27,459 nt of DNA, from contig JAJDVB010000005.1 in the NCBI GenBank assembly GCA_022826345.1, positions 1 to 27,459 on the forward strand, given 5' to 3'. This document shows positions 6,927-16,128 of the stretch, one piece after another. The position numbers were made by a program, and so were the translations under genes. The DNA comes from Alphaproteobacteria bacterium. Lineage in GTDB: Bacteria; Pseudomonadota; Alphaproteobacteria; UBA828. Each line of letters opens with the position of its first letter. Position 1 is the first letter of the stretch. The notes beneath the pieces were generated by a model, which ran no database searches, had not been told where the DNA came from, and saw only the letters and a list, made by a program, of their open reading frames with translations.

Positions 6927-8914
6927 TCGCCCGTGCCGGCAGCGGCGACAGCGGGCGCCTGATGCCGGCGGCGGGTGGGCGCGCCCACGCGGTGGCGGCG
7001 GTCGGTCAACGAGACGACACCGCCGGCCACCATGAGGAGCGCGCCGATCCAGATCCAGGGCACGAGCGGATTATGGTGGATGCGGATCGCCGTGCCGCCG
7101 CCGGGCGCATCCTCGCCAACCACGATGTAGAGATCGGAGAGCCAGGTGGTGTGGATCGCGGCCTCGGTGGTCCAGGTGTCCTGCACCGGATAGTGACGGC
7201 GTTCGGGCAGGAGGAGCGCAACCGGCTCGCCATCTCGCAGGACCCGAACCTCGCCGCGCCGCGCGATGTAATTGGGGCCGGGCACGTCGCCGATGCTCTG
7301 CAGCTCGAAATCGTAGCCGGCCAGAGCGACCGAATCGCCCGGCTGCATCGACTGCTCTCGCTCGGTCTGCCAATTGCTGGCGCCGACCGTGCCCACCACC
7401 AGCACCGCCACGCCCAGATGGGCGATGCTCATCGCCCAGGCCGCACGCGGCAGGCCGACGGCGCGGCGCGCGCTCTCGGCGAGCGGCACGCGGAAGAGCC
7501 GCACGCGCTCCGCGAATTCCGTGAGCACGCCCGCCGCGACCCAACCGGCGAGCGCCATGCCGAGCACCGCACCCCACGGCCCGCCGCCGCTCGCCCCGAC
7601 CGCCGCGGCCACGGCGATGGCGGTGACGAGCGAGATTGCGAGACGCGGCAGCACGGCGCCGGCGCCGGCGCGCTTCCAGGCCATGAGCGGCCCCGCCGCC
7701 ATCATCAGCAGGAGGGGAATCATCAGGAGCACGAAGGTGGATTCGAAGAAAGGCGGCCCGACCGAAACCTTCTGGTCCGCGATCGCATCGAGAATCAGCG
7801 GATAAAGCGTGCCAATGAAGACCGTGGCACAGCCGACCGCCAGCAGCAGATTGTTGGCCAAGAGCGAACTTTCGCGCGAGAGCGGGCGGAACGAGCCGCC
7901 GACCCGCATCCCCGGCGCGCGCCAGGCGTAGAGCGTGAGCGAGCCGCCGACCACGATCACCAGGAACACCAGGATGTAGACCCCCCTCGCCGGGTCGGAG
8001 GCGAAGCTGTGCACCGAAGTCAACACACCGGAACGCACCAGGAAGGTCCCCAGCAGACTCAACGAGAAGCCGAGAATGGCGAGCAGCACGGTCCAGCTCT
8101 TAAGCGAGTCCCGCTTCTCCGCCACGATCGACGAATGCAGCAGCGCGGTCGCCATCAGCCAGGGCATGAAGGAGGCGTTCTCCACCGGGTCCCAGAACCA
8201 GTATCCGCCCCAGCCGAGCTCGTAGTAGGCCCACCAGGAACCCAAGGCTATACCCGCCGTCAAGGCGCACCATGAGAGCAGCGTCCACGGCCTGACCCAG
8301 CGCGCCCAGGCCGCGTTGACGCGCCCCTCGATCAGCGCCGCCACGGCGAAGGAGAAGGCGGTCGAGAGCCCGACGTAGCCAAGGTAGAGCAGCGGCGGGT
8401 GGAAGGCGAGGCCGGGGTCCTGCAGCAGCGGGTTGAGGTCGCGCCCGTCGAACGGCGCCGGATCGAGTCGCAGGAAGGGGTTGGAGGTGGCTAGCACGAA
8501 GACCAGGAAGCCAAGCCCGATCAACGCCTGCACGGCCAGCACCCAGGACCGGAACGCCGGCGGCAGGTTGCGCCCGAAGACCGCCACGGCAGCGCCGTGG
8601 ACCGCGAGAATCCACACCCAGAGCAGCATCGAGCCTTCGTGATTGCCCCACGTGCCGGTGAACTTGTAGAGCAGCGGCTTGGCCGAGTGAGAGTTGTCGG
8701 CGACCGTCACCACCGAGAAGTCGGAGACGACGAAGGCCTGCATCAGGCAGGCGAGCGCGGCCGAGATGAAGACGAACTGCGCCAGCGCCGCCGGTCGCGC
8801 CAGCGCCATCAGGCTGCCATCGCGGAGCCTCGCGCCGAGCGGTGCGGCGGCCGCCTGCACCAGCGCCATCGCGAGCGCGAGGATCAGGGCGAAGTGGCCG
8901 ATCTCGGGGATCAT
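6923..8914 (-). CDS. ccmF: Heme lyase CcmF
   Basis: A 663-aa polytopic inner-membrane protein, the core of the System I heme ligase that attaches heme from holo-CcmE to apocytochrome c. It shows the conserved GTWGNHEGSMLLW segment (about 87-99), an FHPPLLYLGY segment with H172, and the tryptophan-rich WWD domain (WGGYWFWDPVENASFMPW, about 235-252), which binds heme on the periplasmic face. Many hydrophobic helices follow, then a large soluble loop near the C-terminus and a last membrane helix. The length is normal for the family. Both ends overlap neighbours by 4 nt (ATGA with ccmE, GTGA with ccmG). Confidence 0.96.
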   Translation of the reverse strand: MIPEIGHFALILALAMALVQAAAAPLGARLRDGSLMALARPAALAQFVFISAALACLMQAFVVSDFSVVTVADNSHSAKPLLYKFTGTWGNHEGSMLLWVWILAVHGAAVAVFGRNLPPAFRSWVLAVQALIGLGFLVFVLATSNPFLRLDPAPFDGRDLNPLLQDPGLAFHPPLLYLGYVGLSTAFSFAVAALIEGRVNAAWARWVRPWTLLSWCALTAGIALGSWWAYYELGWGGYWFWDPVENASFMPWLMATALLHSSIVAEKRDSLKSWTVLLAILGFSLSLLGTFLVRSGVLTSVHSFASDPARGVYILVFLVIVVGGSLTLYAWRAPGMRVGGSFRPLSRESSLLANNLLLAVGCATVFIGTLYPLILDAIADQKVSVGPPFFESTFVLLMIPLLLMMAAGPLMAWKRAGAGAVLPRLAISLVTAIAVAAAVGASGGGPWGAVLGMALAGWVAAGVLTEFAERVRLFRVPLAESARRAVGLPRAAWAMSIAHLGVAVLVVGTVGASNWQTEREQSMQPGDSVALAGYDFELQSIGDVPGPNYIARRGEVRVLRDGEPVALLLPERRHYPVQDTWTTEAAIHTTWLSDLYIVVGEDAPGGGTAIRIHHNPLVPWIWIGALLMVAGGVVSLTDRRHRVGAPTRRRHQAPAVAAAGTGE

Positions 8915-9354
8915 TCGGCGCCCTCGCCCTTCCAGTTGCCGGATTTCTTCAGCGCGTCGGCCACCTCGCGCGGCATGTAGTTCTCGTCGTGCTTGGCGAG
9001 CACCTCGTCGGCCTCGAACACGCTGCCCTTCAGATAGCCTTCCGCCACCACTCCCTGCCCCTCGCGGAATAGGTCGGGCAAGATGCCACGATAGGTGACG
9101 AGCACGGTGTGGGCGAGGTCGGTGATGGTGAACCGCACCGTGAGCCCGTCGTCACCCCTCACCACGCTGTTCTCCTCGACCAGGCCGCCCACGCGAAGCC
9201 GCTGCTCGGGCGAAAACTGCCGTTCCTTGAGCGTGCTCGGGTCATGGAAGAAGACGAGCGTGTCGTCTAGCGCGGTGAGCACGAGGCCCGCAGCGAGGCC
9301 GAGCGCGCCGAGCCCCCCGCCAAGAAAGACCAACCGCCAATGCTTGCGCTTCAT
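8911..9354 (-). CDS. ccmE: Heme chaperone CcmE
   Basis: This 147-aa periplasmic heme chaperone is anchored by one N-terminal membrane helix (about 8-28). It accepts heme from the CcmABCD complex as a covalent adduct and passes it to CcmF. The heme-binding site is plain: LAKHDENYMP with H122 as the covalent ligand and Y126 as the likely axial ligand. The OB-fold strands (QRLRVGGLVEENSV, LTVRFTITD) precede it. Its start overlaps the ccmD stop by 4 nt. Confidence 0.96.
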   Translation of the reverse strand: MKRKHWRLVFLGGGLGALGLAAGLVLTALDDTLVFFHDPSTLKERQFSPEQRLRVGGLVEENSVVRGDDGLTVRFTITDLAHTVLVTYRGILPDLFREGQGVVAEGYLKGSVFEADEVLAKHDENYMPREVADALKKSGNWKGEGAE

Positions 9355-9560
9355 GCCGGGGCGTTCTGCCCCCCGTCACGGTCGCCGTCTCCATCGGCGT
9401 CCCGCTGCCGGCGCGCGGTCGCCTCCAAGGCCCTCAGCGCCGCCTCCCTCGCACGCATGATGCGGATGCTCAGCACGAGGAGCGCAATCATGATTGCGGC
9501 CGCGGCGCCGAAGGCCGGCCACACGAAGGCGGCGTAGCCACCCATTTCGAAGAACGACAT
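9351..9560 (-). CDS. ccmD: Heme exporter protein CcmD
   Basis: This 69-aa single-pass membrane protein is needed to release holo-CcmE from the CcmABC complex. It begins with MSFFEMGGYAAFVWPAF, close to the family's typical N-terminus, has one membrane helix (about 9-30) and a charged Arg/Glu cytoplasmic tail. The ATG at 9560 is chosen over an in-frame start at 9590 because the family motif begins there. It opens the operon, and the genes for its partners CcmA, CcmB and CcmC are not upstream. Confidence 0.87.
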   Translation of the reverse strand: MSFFEMGGYAAFVWPAFGAAAAIMIALLVLSIRIMRAREAALRALEATARRQRDADGDGDRDGGQNAPA

Positions 9561-9695
9561 TGCCCCGCGCCCACCTGCCGCAGGCGGCACCGCTCAAGGC
9601 GCCACCCGACAGTCTCGTTACCCGGCAATGGTCATAGTGTGGGGACTTCGTTCGCCGACATCAAGACGGCGGCCGGCGTGACCATCGAGGGACGG

Positions 9696-9730
9696 CTGAC
9701 GGTGCCGCGCGGGTTGGTTACACTCGATGC
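9696..9730 (+). promoter_or_regulatory. Candidate promoter of the EVE-domain gene
   Basis: CTGACG (9696-9701), a 17-bp spacer and TACACT (9719-9724) form a sigma70-like promoter 37 nt before the start codon. The block TACACTCGATGC (9719-9730) recurs with one change as TACACTCGACGC at 15365-15376 before the cysteine hydrolase gene, which strengthens the case for both. Confidence 0.35.
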
Positions 9731-9760
9731 ACGGTTGAGTGGTCTTTGGAGGAGCACGGA

Positions 9761-10174
9761 ATGGCCTATTGGCTCTTGAAGTCGGAACCCGGATCCTGGT
9801 CCTGGGACGATCAGGTGCGCGACAGCGTCACGGAGTGGGACGGCGTGCGCAACCATCAGGCGAACAACAACATGAAGGCCATGAAGCGGGGCGACCGCTG
9901 CTTCTTCTACCACTCGGTCAACGCGAAGGAGATCGTCGGCGTCGTCGAGGTGGTGAAGGAGCACTATCCCGACCCGACCGATGCTTCCGGGCGCTTCGGC
10001 ATGGTCGACGTCAAGGCCGTGGTCCCGGTGAGCGAGCCGGTCTCGCTCAAGCAGATCAAGGAAGACCCGGCGCTCCAGGACATGCAGCTCGTCCGTCAAT
10101 CGCGGCTTTCCGTGAGCCCCGTGACCGAGGCCGAGTGGCGGCGCATCTGCACCCTGGCCGGCATCGCCGCTTGA
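9761..10174 (+). CDS. EVE domain-containing protein
   Basis: This 137-aa protein consists of a single EVE domain, the PUA-like fold shared with human THYN1 that is thought to bind modified bases in nucleic acids. The N-terminus MAYWLLKSEP and the segments WDGVRNHQANNNM and GDRCFFYHS, which form the binding pocket, are all characteristic. GGAGGAG (9748-9754) lies 6 nt before the ATG at 9761; an upstream in-frame TTG is not needed. The gene stands alone and is convergent with holA, with only 17 bp between the stop codons. Its cellular role is not established for the family's housekeeping members. Confidence 0.9.
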   Translation: MAYWLLKSEPGSWSWDDQVRDSVTEWDGVRNHQANNNMKAMKRGDRCFFYHSVNAKEIVGVVEVVKEHYPDPTDASGRFGMVDVKAVVPVSEPVSLKQIKEDPALQDMQLVRQSRLSVSPVTEAEWRRICTLAGIAA

Positions 10175-10191
10175 AGCGAAGATAGGCCCGC

Positions 10192-11232
10192 TCAGGCGTT
10201 TTGCCTGCTCGCCGCCCGCGCGATTCGCAGCAGCGCCTGCCAGCAGATCGGCTCCGGCATGCCGCCAGAAACCTTGCAGTCGCGCTCGGCACGGGTCAGC
10301 AGCCCCAGCGCGCGGGCGGCGCGGGCGCTGGGCCAACGCGCCATCTCCTGACCGAAGGCGGCGCGTTCCCTGGGGAATACGGGCGGCTTGAGGCTGCCCA
10401 TCGCATCCGCCCGGCTTGCACCCCCTTCCAGCGCGGCGACCGCGAGGTGAAGGCGGGCGAGGCGCCGGGCGGCGGCGCGGAGAATGGTGATCGGCTGAAC
10501 GCCGCCGTAGAGCGCCCGCGTCATGGCCCGGTCCAGCCCTTCACAGTCGCCGGACAGGGCCAGACGCGCGACCTCATCGGCCGACGCTTCGGTCGCATCG
10601 CCGACGCAGGCCTCCGCGACCTCCTGCGCGAGCATACCGCCCTCTGGCCCCCCCTCGCCCAGATAGACCGCGAGCTTCTCTACCGCACCTTCGATCTGCC
10701 GGCGGTCACTGCCCAGGCGCTCGGCCAGCCAATCGACGGTCTCGGGCGCCGCCTTGATTTTGCGCGCGCTGCAGAAGGCTTCGATTAGCCGCGCAGCGCC
10801 CTCCGCGCTCTCGTCGTAGCAGGCGATGGCAGCGAGGCTTGCTTCCTGCTCGCATAACTTACGCAGCCCCGAGCGCGGGGTCAGCGGGCCGGCCTCCGCA
10901 ACCACCAGGCTCTCGGTAGCCGGCAGGGCGAGGCACGAGCGGATCGCAGGAACCACCGCCTCGGTCGCCCCGCGCAGGCGGACAGCACGCCGGCCGCCGA
11001 TGAGCGAGAGCGCCGCCGCCTCGTCGGCGAGCCGGCCCGGCTCGTCACGCAGAAGCGCCGGATCGAGGCTGGTGACGCGAAAGGGATCGTCGGCGTCCTC
11101 TGCGACGGCCTTGACGCAGGCTTCGGCGCGGGCCCGTACCAGGCCTTCGTTGGAGCCGTAGATCAAAACCAGCCGGACGTCCGCGTCCGGAGCCGCGCAG
11201 AACCGATCCGCGCGCGCCGGCGGGACTTTCAT
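10192..11232 (-). CDS. holA: DNA polymerase III subunit delta
   Basis: At 346 aa this is the delta subunit of the clamp loader, which opens the beta sliding clamp for loading at primed sites. Recognisable features are the N-terminal LVLIYGSNEGLVRARAE segment, the central RKIKAAPETVDWLAERLGSD and DRRQIEGAVEKLAVYL region that matches HolA helices, and the C-terminal collar domain. It lies 37 nt after lptE on the same strand, an order (leuS-lptE-holA) common in alphaproteobacteria. No strong ribosome-binding site is seen before the ATG, so translation may depend on the operon message. Confidence 0.92.
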   Translation of the reverse strand: MKVPPARADRFCAAPDADVRLVLIYGSNEGLVRARAEACVKAVAEDADDPFRVTSLDPALLRDEPGRLADEAAALSLIGGRRAVRLRGATEAVVPAIRSCLALPATESLVVAEAGPLTPRSGLRKLCEQEASLAAIACYDESAEGAARLIEAFCSARKIKAAPETVDWLAERLGSDRRQIEGAVEKLAVYLGEGGPEGGMLAQEVAEACVGDATEASADEVARLALSGDCEGLDRAMTRALYGGVQPITILRAAARRLARLHLAVAALEGGASRADAMGSLKPPVFPRERAAFGQEMARWPSARAARALGLLTRAERDCKVSGGMPEPICWQALLRIARAASRQNA

Positions 11233-11269
11233 GGGGCGTCGACCACCGGCGCGTGCGAAGCCCGGCGCC

Positions 11270-11809
11270 TCATCGACGGAGATGGAGGAGAATCAGCGTG
11301 AGGATTTCCTCGCTCAACACCCGCGCCGCTTCCTCCGCCGCGTCCCGCTCCGCCGTCACGGTGGCGAACCCCGATTCGACGACGTTGTAGCTGCCGGTCG
11401 CCCGGGCGCTGTCGCGGTAGACCACCGTCCCGTCCCGATCGGCAAGGGCGAACCTGGCGCGAAGCGTCAGATTGAACCGGGTCGCATGGTCGTCGAGCTG
11501 GATCAGCAGCGGCGTCTTTTCCTGTTCGACCGCGAGGGTCAGGCGATAGTCGGGATGCGCCGGCTGTCCCCTCGGGGTGAGGCTGTCGATCAAATGGTTG
11601 CGCACGATATGGCCGACCCGGTCCTTGATCGGTACGATCTCGATCGCCGCAACGCCGCCGCCCCGCGCCTTGCCGGCGCGGGAGCCGTAGAGCGGCTCCA
11701 CGGAACAGGCGCCGAGCAAGACAAGGGAAAGAGCGAGGGCGAGGACGGGGGTCGTTCTGCGCCAGAGGCGTGTCGCGCGGGGGGAGAGCAGCCGGTCAGG
11801 TGACGACAT
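11270..11809 (-). CDS. lptE: LPS assembly lipoprotein LptE
   Basis: This 179-aa outer-membrane lipoprotein plugs the LptD barrel and helps deliver LPS to the cell surface. A lipoprotein signal peptide (about 17-34) ends in LLGAC with lipidated C35, followed by SVEPLYG, the motif typical of alphaproteobacterial LptE. The rest shows the alternating beta and helical pattern of the family. Its ATG lies inside the end of leuS (14-nt overlap), so the two are translationally linked. Its partner gene lptD is on the opposite strand at 21385-23544. Confidence 0.9.
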   Translation of the reverse strand: MSSPDRLLSPRATRLWRRTTPVLALALSLVLLGACSVEPLYGSRAGKARGGGVAAIEIVPIKDRVGHIVRNHLIDSLTPRGQPAHPDYRLTLAVEQEKTPLLIQLDDHATRFNLTLRARFALADRDGTVVYRDSARATGSYNVVESGFATVTAERDAAEEAARVLSEEILTLILLHLRR

Positions 11810-14363
11810 TCACGATCCGTCCGGGTACGACGATCACCTTGCGCACTTCCCGGCCGGCGAGCGCCCGGCGCACACCACCGTCCGCCATGGCCGCGTTTTC
11901 CGCCGCCGCCTTGTCGTGATCCGCCGGCAGCGAGATGGTCGCGCGCTTCCTGCCGTCCACCTGCACGGCGATGACCACGACGTCATCGGCGAGCAGGGCA
12001 GGGTCCGCCTCCGGCCATGGCTCGCGCGCGAGCCAGCCGTCGTGGCCGAGACGGCGCCAGGCCTCCTCGGCCAAATGCGGCACCACCGGGCCGAGCAGGC
12101 GTATGGCGGTCTCCAGGCCCTCCCGCATCACGTGGCCTGCGCCGGGCGCGTCCTCGATGGCCGACAGCGCATTGGTCAGCTCCCGCACTCGCGCCACCGC
12201 ACGGTTGAAGCGAAAACGCTCAAGATCGTCGGTCACGCCGGCGATGGTCTTGTGGGTCGTCCGACGTAGCTCACGCAGGGAGACAGGCAGTGCTTCGAGG
12301 CTGGGCAGCGGCGCCCCGCAGGGCGGCAGGGAAACGGGCGGCGACGAGACCAGGCGCCAGAGCGCGGCGATGTAGCGCCAGGCGCCCTTGACGCCGGTAT
12401 CGGTCCACTCCAGGTCGCGCTCGGGCGGGCTGTCGGAGAGCATGAAGAGCCGCGCCGTGTCGGCACCGTAGGCCTCGATGATCGCCTCGGGATCAACGGT
12501 GTTGCGCTTCGATTTGCTCATCGCCTCCGACCGGCCGATGGCGACCGGGCGTCCGTCTTCCTTGGCGACCAGACCGCCGTCGCGGGTCTCGATCTGGTCG
12601 GGGTAGTACCAGCGCCCGTCGGTATCGCGGTAGGTCTCGTGGCACACCATGCCCTGGGTGAAGAGGCCGGCAAACGGCTCGTCGATCGTCAGGTGGCCGC
12701 AGCGCTTGAGCGCCTTGGTATAGAAGCGCGAATAGAGCAGGTGCAGCACCGCGTGCTCGATGCCGCCGATGTATTGATCGACCGGGAGCCAGGGCTCGAC
12801 CTCGTCGGCTGGCAGCGGCTCGTCGGCGCGCGCGGCGCAGAAGCGCGCGAAGTACCAGGATGAATCCACGAACGTGTCCATCGTGTCGGTGTCCCGCTCC
12901 GCCGCGGCACCGCAGCGCGGGCACGTGGTGTGCTTCCACGTTGGATGACGGTCGAGGGGATTGCCCGGCGTGTCGAAGGTCACGTCATCCGGCAAGCGTA
13001 CCGGGAGCGCCTCGCGCGGCACCGGCACCACGCCGCACGATGCGCAGTGCACCACCGGAATCGGGCAGCCCCAGTAGCGCTGCCGCGAGATGCCCCAGTC
13101 GCGGAGCCGGTAGCTGACGGCAGAGCCGCCGGCGCCGCGTTCCCCAAGCTCTGCGACGGCGCGCGCCTTGGCGTCGGTGACCGTGAGCCCGTTAAGGAAG
13201 TCGGAATTGATTGCCGTGCCGTCGCCGACGTAGGCCTCGTCGCCGATTTCGACCGCATCCGCATCCTCGCCCGGCGGGCACACCACGGGAATGACGGGCA
13301 GTCCCTGAGCACGGGCGAAATCCAGATCGCGCTGATCGTGGGCCGGACAGCCGAAGATCGCGCCCGTGCCGTAATCCATGAGCACGAAGTTCGCGACGTA
13401 GAGCGGCAGCGTGCGCTCGGCGTCAAAGGGGTGGCGGACGCTGACGCCCGTGTCGAAGCCGCGCTTGCCCGCAGCCTCGATGTCGCGCTCGCCGATGCCG
13501 GCGCGGTTGCACTCGGCAATGAAATCGGCGAGCGCCGGATCGGAAGCGCCAAGCGATGTCGCAAGCGGATGGTTGGGCGAGAGCGCGCAGAAGGATGCGC
13601 CGAACAGCGTATCGGGTCGGGTGGTGAAGACCTCCAGCGCGTCGTCCCGGCCCTCGATGGGGAAGAGGATGCGCGCGCCTTCCGAGCGCCCGATCCAGTT
13701 GCGCTGCATGAGCCGCACCTTGTCGGGCCAGCGCGGCAATGCCTCCAGTGCCTCCAAGAGCTCGTCAGCAAAGCGGATGATGCGGAAGAACCATTGCGCC
13801 AGCCTGCGTTTCTCGACGACCGCACCCGAGCGCCAGCCGCGCCCGTCCACGACCTGCTCGTTGGCGAGCACCGTGCGATCGACCGGATCCCAGTTGACCC
13901 AGGCCTCTTTGCGCTCGACGAATTCGGCCTCGAAGAAGTCGAGGAACAACGCCTGCTGGTGTTCGTAGTAGCCAGGGTGGCAGGTCGCGAACTCGCGCTC
14001 CCAATCGATCGAGAGCCCCATCAGCTTGAGCTGCCCGCGCATGGTCGCGATGTTGGCGTAGGTCCACTCGGCAGGATGGACGCCGCGCTCGAAGGCTGCG
14101 TTCTCCGCCGGCAGGCCGAAGGCGTCCCAACCCATGGGGTGGAGGACGTCGAATCCTCGCGCCCGCTTGTAGCGCGCAACCACGTCGCCCATGGTGTAGT
14201 TGCGCACGTGGCCCATGTGGATGCGGCCCGAGGGGTACGGGAACATCTCGAGGACATAGTAGGTCGGGCGCCCGTCGCTGCGCTCGGCCCGGAACAGGCC
14301 CGCGTCCTCCCAGGCGGCTTGCCACTTGGCCTCCACCGCCTGCGCGTCGTAACGCTCACTCAT
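11796..14363 (-). CDS. leuS: Leucine--tRNA ligase
   Basis: This 855-aa class I aminoacyl-tRNA synthetase charges tRNA-Leu and edits mischarged products. The HIGH motif appears as HMGH (residues 49-52, within [19 protein letters not shown]). The CP1 editing domain includes [12 protein letters not shown] and a later [21 protein letters not shown] is present as AMSKSK near residue 615, and the anticodon-binding and C-terminal domains follow. The length is that of bacterial LeuRS. The reading frame stays open well upstream, over the lipoprotein gene and tRNA-Cys, but the true start is ATG 14363, where [15 protein letters not shown] aligns with the family; GAGGGAG lies about 12 nt before it. Confidence 0.97.
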   Translation of the reverse strand: MSERYDAQAVEAKWQAAWEDAGLFRAERSDGRPTYYVLEMFPYPSGRIHMGHVRNYTMGDVVARYKRARGFDVLHPMGWDAFGLPAENAAFERGVHPAEWTYANIATMRGQLKLMGLSIDWEREFATCHPGYYEHQQALFLDFFEAEFVERKEAWVNWDPVDRTVLANEQVVDGRGWRSGAVVEKRRLAQWFFRIIRFADELLEALEALPRWPDKVRLMQRNWIGRSEGARILFPIEGRDDALEVFTTRPDTLFGASFCALSPNHPLATSLGASDPALADFIAECNRAGIGERDIEAAGKRGFDTGVSVRHPFDAERTLPLYVANFVLMDYGTGAIFGCPAHDQRDLDFARAQGLPVIPVVCPPGEDADAVEIGDEAYVGDGTAINSDFLNGLTVTDAKARAVAELGERGAGGSAVSYRLRDWGISRQRYWGCPIPVVHCASCGVVPVPREALPVRLPDDVTFDTPGNPLDRHPTWKHTTCPRCGAAAERDTDTMDTFVDSSWYFARFCAARADEPLPADEVEPWLPVDQYIGGIEHAVLHLLYSRFYTKALKRCGHLTIDEPFAGLFTQGMVCHETYRDTDGRWYYPDQIETRDGGLVAKEDGRPVAIGRSEAMSKSKRNTVDPEAIIEAYGADTARLFMLSDSPPERDLEWTDTGVKGAWRYIAALWRLVSSPPVSLPPCGAPLPSLEALPVSLRELRRTTHKTIAGVTDDLERFRFNRAVARVRELTNALSAIEDAPGAGHVMREGLETAIRLLGPVVPHLAEEAWRRLGHDGWLAREPWPEADPALLADDVVVIAVQVDGRKRATISLPADHDKAAAENAAMADGGVRRALAGREVRKVIVVPGRIVNVVT

Positions 14364-14433
14364 CGGCAACGCTCGCTCCCTCAACCCCGGCCGGTGCCGG
14401 AGAGCGGCGTTCCTATAGCATGAAGGATGGGCC

Positions 14434-14452
14434 GGCGCAGCCGTGCCGCGCC
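14434..14452 (-). terminator. GC-rich hairpin between DUF3576 gene and leuS
   Basis: On the minus strand GGCGCGGC and GCTGCGCC pair around the loop ACG (8 bp, one G-U). It is followed by GGCCCATCCTTC with no T tract. Just downstream on the same strand, TGCTATAGG (+ strand 14413-14421) resembles an extended -10 box for leuS, so the hairpin may separate the two transcription units. The evidence is the fold alone. Confidence 0.28.
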
Positions 14453-14476
14453 GCCGGTCGTCGGGCGTTGTACTCT

Positions 14477-15001
14477 CTATCCGCCGAGTTGCGCGGTGCG
14501 CAGTTGACGGGCGCGGTCGAGGATCTTGTCTTCGAGGCTGACCGCAGTGTCTGCGCTCGTGGCGCGGTCCTCCCAGAGGCCGTCGTCGCCGCGTTCCTGG
14601 CGAAACACGGAGACCTGTACGGCGTCCGAGCGCAGCGTCCTGCCCAGAATGTAGACGGTCATCTTGAAGCGCTCGTCGGGGCTCTCGGACGGGGCGTACC
14701 AATCCGTGATGATTACGCCGCCGAAGGGATCGGCCGAGAGCAACGGCATAAATGAGATGGTGTCGAGTGTCGCACGCCAGAGGAAGGCGTTGACGCCGAT
14801 ACCGCTGGCGGGCGTTTCGTCCTCGTCGCCGAACAGCGTGACGCCGCCGGAGCCGAAAATGCTTCCGGTCTGCTCCGCGCCGCGCCAACGGGGATCGTAT
14901 GTATCCGGCGGAACATCCGTCGTCGCGTTCTCGCAAGCGGTCCCCGCCAGAGCCAGAAGGAAGACGCCAAGCATCCCCAAACCGATGTGCGAGCGTCTCA
15001 T
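14477..15001 (-). CDS. DUF3576 domain-containing lipoprotein
   Basis: This 174-aa predicted lipoprotein has a signal peptide (about 1-22) ending in LAGTAC with C23. The lipobox is atypical because Gly, not Leu, stands three residues before the cysteine. The mature part, with [32 protein letters not shown] and [19 protein letters not shown] as landmarks (given only as short recognisable segments around residues 72-90 and 110-135), matches the alphaproteobacterial DUF3576 family, whose function is unknown. The family is often found beside leuS, as here. The ATG at 15001 gives a proper signal peptide; a longer frame to 15085 does not. It probably sits in the envelope and may be linked to the LPS-assembly genes, but that is inference from position. 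Confidence 0.83.
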   Translation of the reverse strand: MRRSHIGLGMLGVFLLALAGTACENATTDVPPDTYDPRWRGAEQTGSIFGSGGVTLFGDEDETPASGIGVNAFLWRATLDTISFMPLLSADPFGGVIITDWYAPSESPDERFKMTVYILGRTLRSDAVQVSVFRQERGDDGLWEDRATSADTAVSLEDKILDRARQLRTAQLGG

Positions 15002-15168
15002 GCTGGCCACCCCCGTTTGAACGTGCACGGCCGCTTTTACCACGAGGCGCGCCACCCCCGCAGCAGAATCGGGATCGGAGGCCAACGAAACGTAGCGGGC
15101 GTCGCCTGGACTGCGTTGCGCCGGTAGCGAAGCGCCGCCGGAAAGCTAAAGCCAGCTCACGGCGAAGC

Positions 15169-15242
15169 TGGAGGCCGAGGCCGGAATCGAACCGGCGTAC
15201 ACGGATTTGCAGTCCGCTGCATAGCCACTCTGCCACCCGGCC
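15169..15242 (-). tRNA. tRNA-Cys(GCA)
   Basis: The minus strand folds into a full cloverleaf of 74 nt including an encoded CCA. The acceptor arms GGCCGGG and CTCGGCC pair over 7 bp with one G-U. The anticodon loop ACTGCAAAT carries GCA. The T loop has GGTTCGAATCC. The base before CCA is U, the discriminator expected for cysteine tRNA. It lies 167 bp upstream of the DUF3576 gene on the same strand and has its own good promoter. Confidence 0.97.
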
Positions 15243-15268
15243 CAGGGCGCGTCGGCGTCCGCACTTCA

Positions 15269-15296
15269 ATTAGGCGCCGCGCACCGCCAGGGTCAA
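15269..15296 (-). promoter_or_regulatory. Promoter of tRNA-Cys
   Basis: On the minus strand TTGACC (15296-15291) and CCTAAT (15274-15269) are separated by 16 bp, matching sigma70 consensus at 5 and 4 of 6 positions. Transcription would begin about 20 nt before the mature tRNA, a normal short leader removed by processing. Confidence 0.5.
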
Positions 15297-15340
15297 CCGT
15301 CTTCGGCCTCGAACTTCCGCAATGGCTGCTGTGAGCACGT

Positions 15341-15376
15341 CTGGCGGCCCGCGGGCGCGCCCGCTACACTCGACGC
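15341..15376 (+). promoter_or_regulatory. Candidate promoter of the amidohydrolase cassette
   Basis: CTGGCG (15341-15346), an 18-bp spacer and TACACT (15365-15370) lie 30 nt before the first start codon. The block TACACTCGACGC is nearly identical to one before the EVE-domain gene (9719-9730). The -35 match is poor, so this is tentative. Confidence 0.3.
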
Positions 15377-15400
15377 CCATCCACGGCGGGAGGATTCAGG

Positions 15401-16111
15401 ATGACGGCAGAGCTTTCACGGGACGAGGAAGTCAGGCGGGCGCTTGAGACGATCTTCGCCGCCGATTCCGAGATTTACCAGACCAGGGGCTTCCAGCGCC
15501 GAATCGGGTTCGGAACCCGGCCGGCGCTCCTGATCATCGACCTGGCCAACGCCTGGACTCGGCCGGGCCACAATTTCACGTGCGACAACATGGAGGTGAT
15601 CATCCCCACCAACCAGCAGCTGCTGGCCGCCGCACGCGAGAAGAACATCCCCGTGATCTACACGACGACGGCCTATCAGGACCCGACCGGGTCGCACGCC
15701 GACACCGGCCTTTGGCACATGAAGATTCCGGTCGAGACCCTGCGGGAAGGCTCGCCGGAGGCGCAGATCGACGAGCGCATCGAGCCGATGCCGGAGCGCG
15801 GTGAGCAGGTGATCGTCAAGAAGCGCGCGAGCGCCTTCCACGGCACCTATCTCGCGGGCTACCTCCGCGCCCAGCGGGTGGACACAGTGATTATCACCGG
15901 CGTCACCATGGCCGGCTGCGTGCGCCACTCGGCCGAAGACGCGATCGCCGAGGGCTTCCGCCCCATCGTCGTGAGGGAAGGCGTGGGTGACCGGGTGCCC
16001 GGAGTCGTCGAATGGAACCTGTTCGATATCGACGCCAAGTTCGGCGACGTCGAGCCGGCTGAGCGTGTCCTCGCCTATCTCAACGATCTAGAAGCCTTCA
16101 GCAACGAATAG
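15401..16111 (+). CDS. Isochorismatase-family cysteine hydrolase, N-carbamoylsarcosine amidase-like
   Basis: This 236-aa cytoplasmic hydrolase belongs to the isochorismatase-like cysteine hydrolases. The catalytic triad is D47 (LLIIDLANAW), K140 (QVIVKKRASAF) and C173 (GVTMAGCVRHS), at the same spacing as D51, K144 and C177 of N-carbamoylsarcosine amidohydrolase. The segment VGDRVPGVVEWNLFDIDAKF near the C-terminus is also typical of that enzyme group, which splits a carbamoyl group from an N-carbamoyl amino acid to give ammonia and CO2. The true substrate is not certain, because related enzymes act on ureidoacrylate, maleamate or biuret. GGGAGG lies 7 nt before the ATG. Two amidase genes follow closely on the same strand. 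Confidence 0.87.
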   Translation: MTAELSRDEEVRRALETIFAADSEIYQTRGFQRRIGFGTRPALLIIDLANAWTRPGHNFTCDNMEVIIPTNQQLLAAAREKNIPVIYTTTAYQDPTGSHADTGLWHMKIPVETLREGSPEAQIDERIEPMPERGEQVIVKKRASAFHGTYLAGYLRAQRVDTVIITGVTMAGCVRHSAEDAIAEGFRPIVVREGVGDRVPGVVEWNLFDIDAKFGDVEPAERVLAYLNDLEAFSNE

Positions 16112-16128
16112 GAGCGGGAGCGTTCGTC

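Noticed and set aside
14364..15269. An N-terminal extension of leuS giving an 1157-residue protein
   Set aside because: The frame is open by chance. It crosses tRNA-Cys and the lipoprotein gene, and the first LeuRS-like residues begin at 14363.
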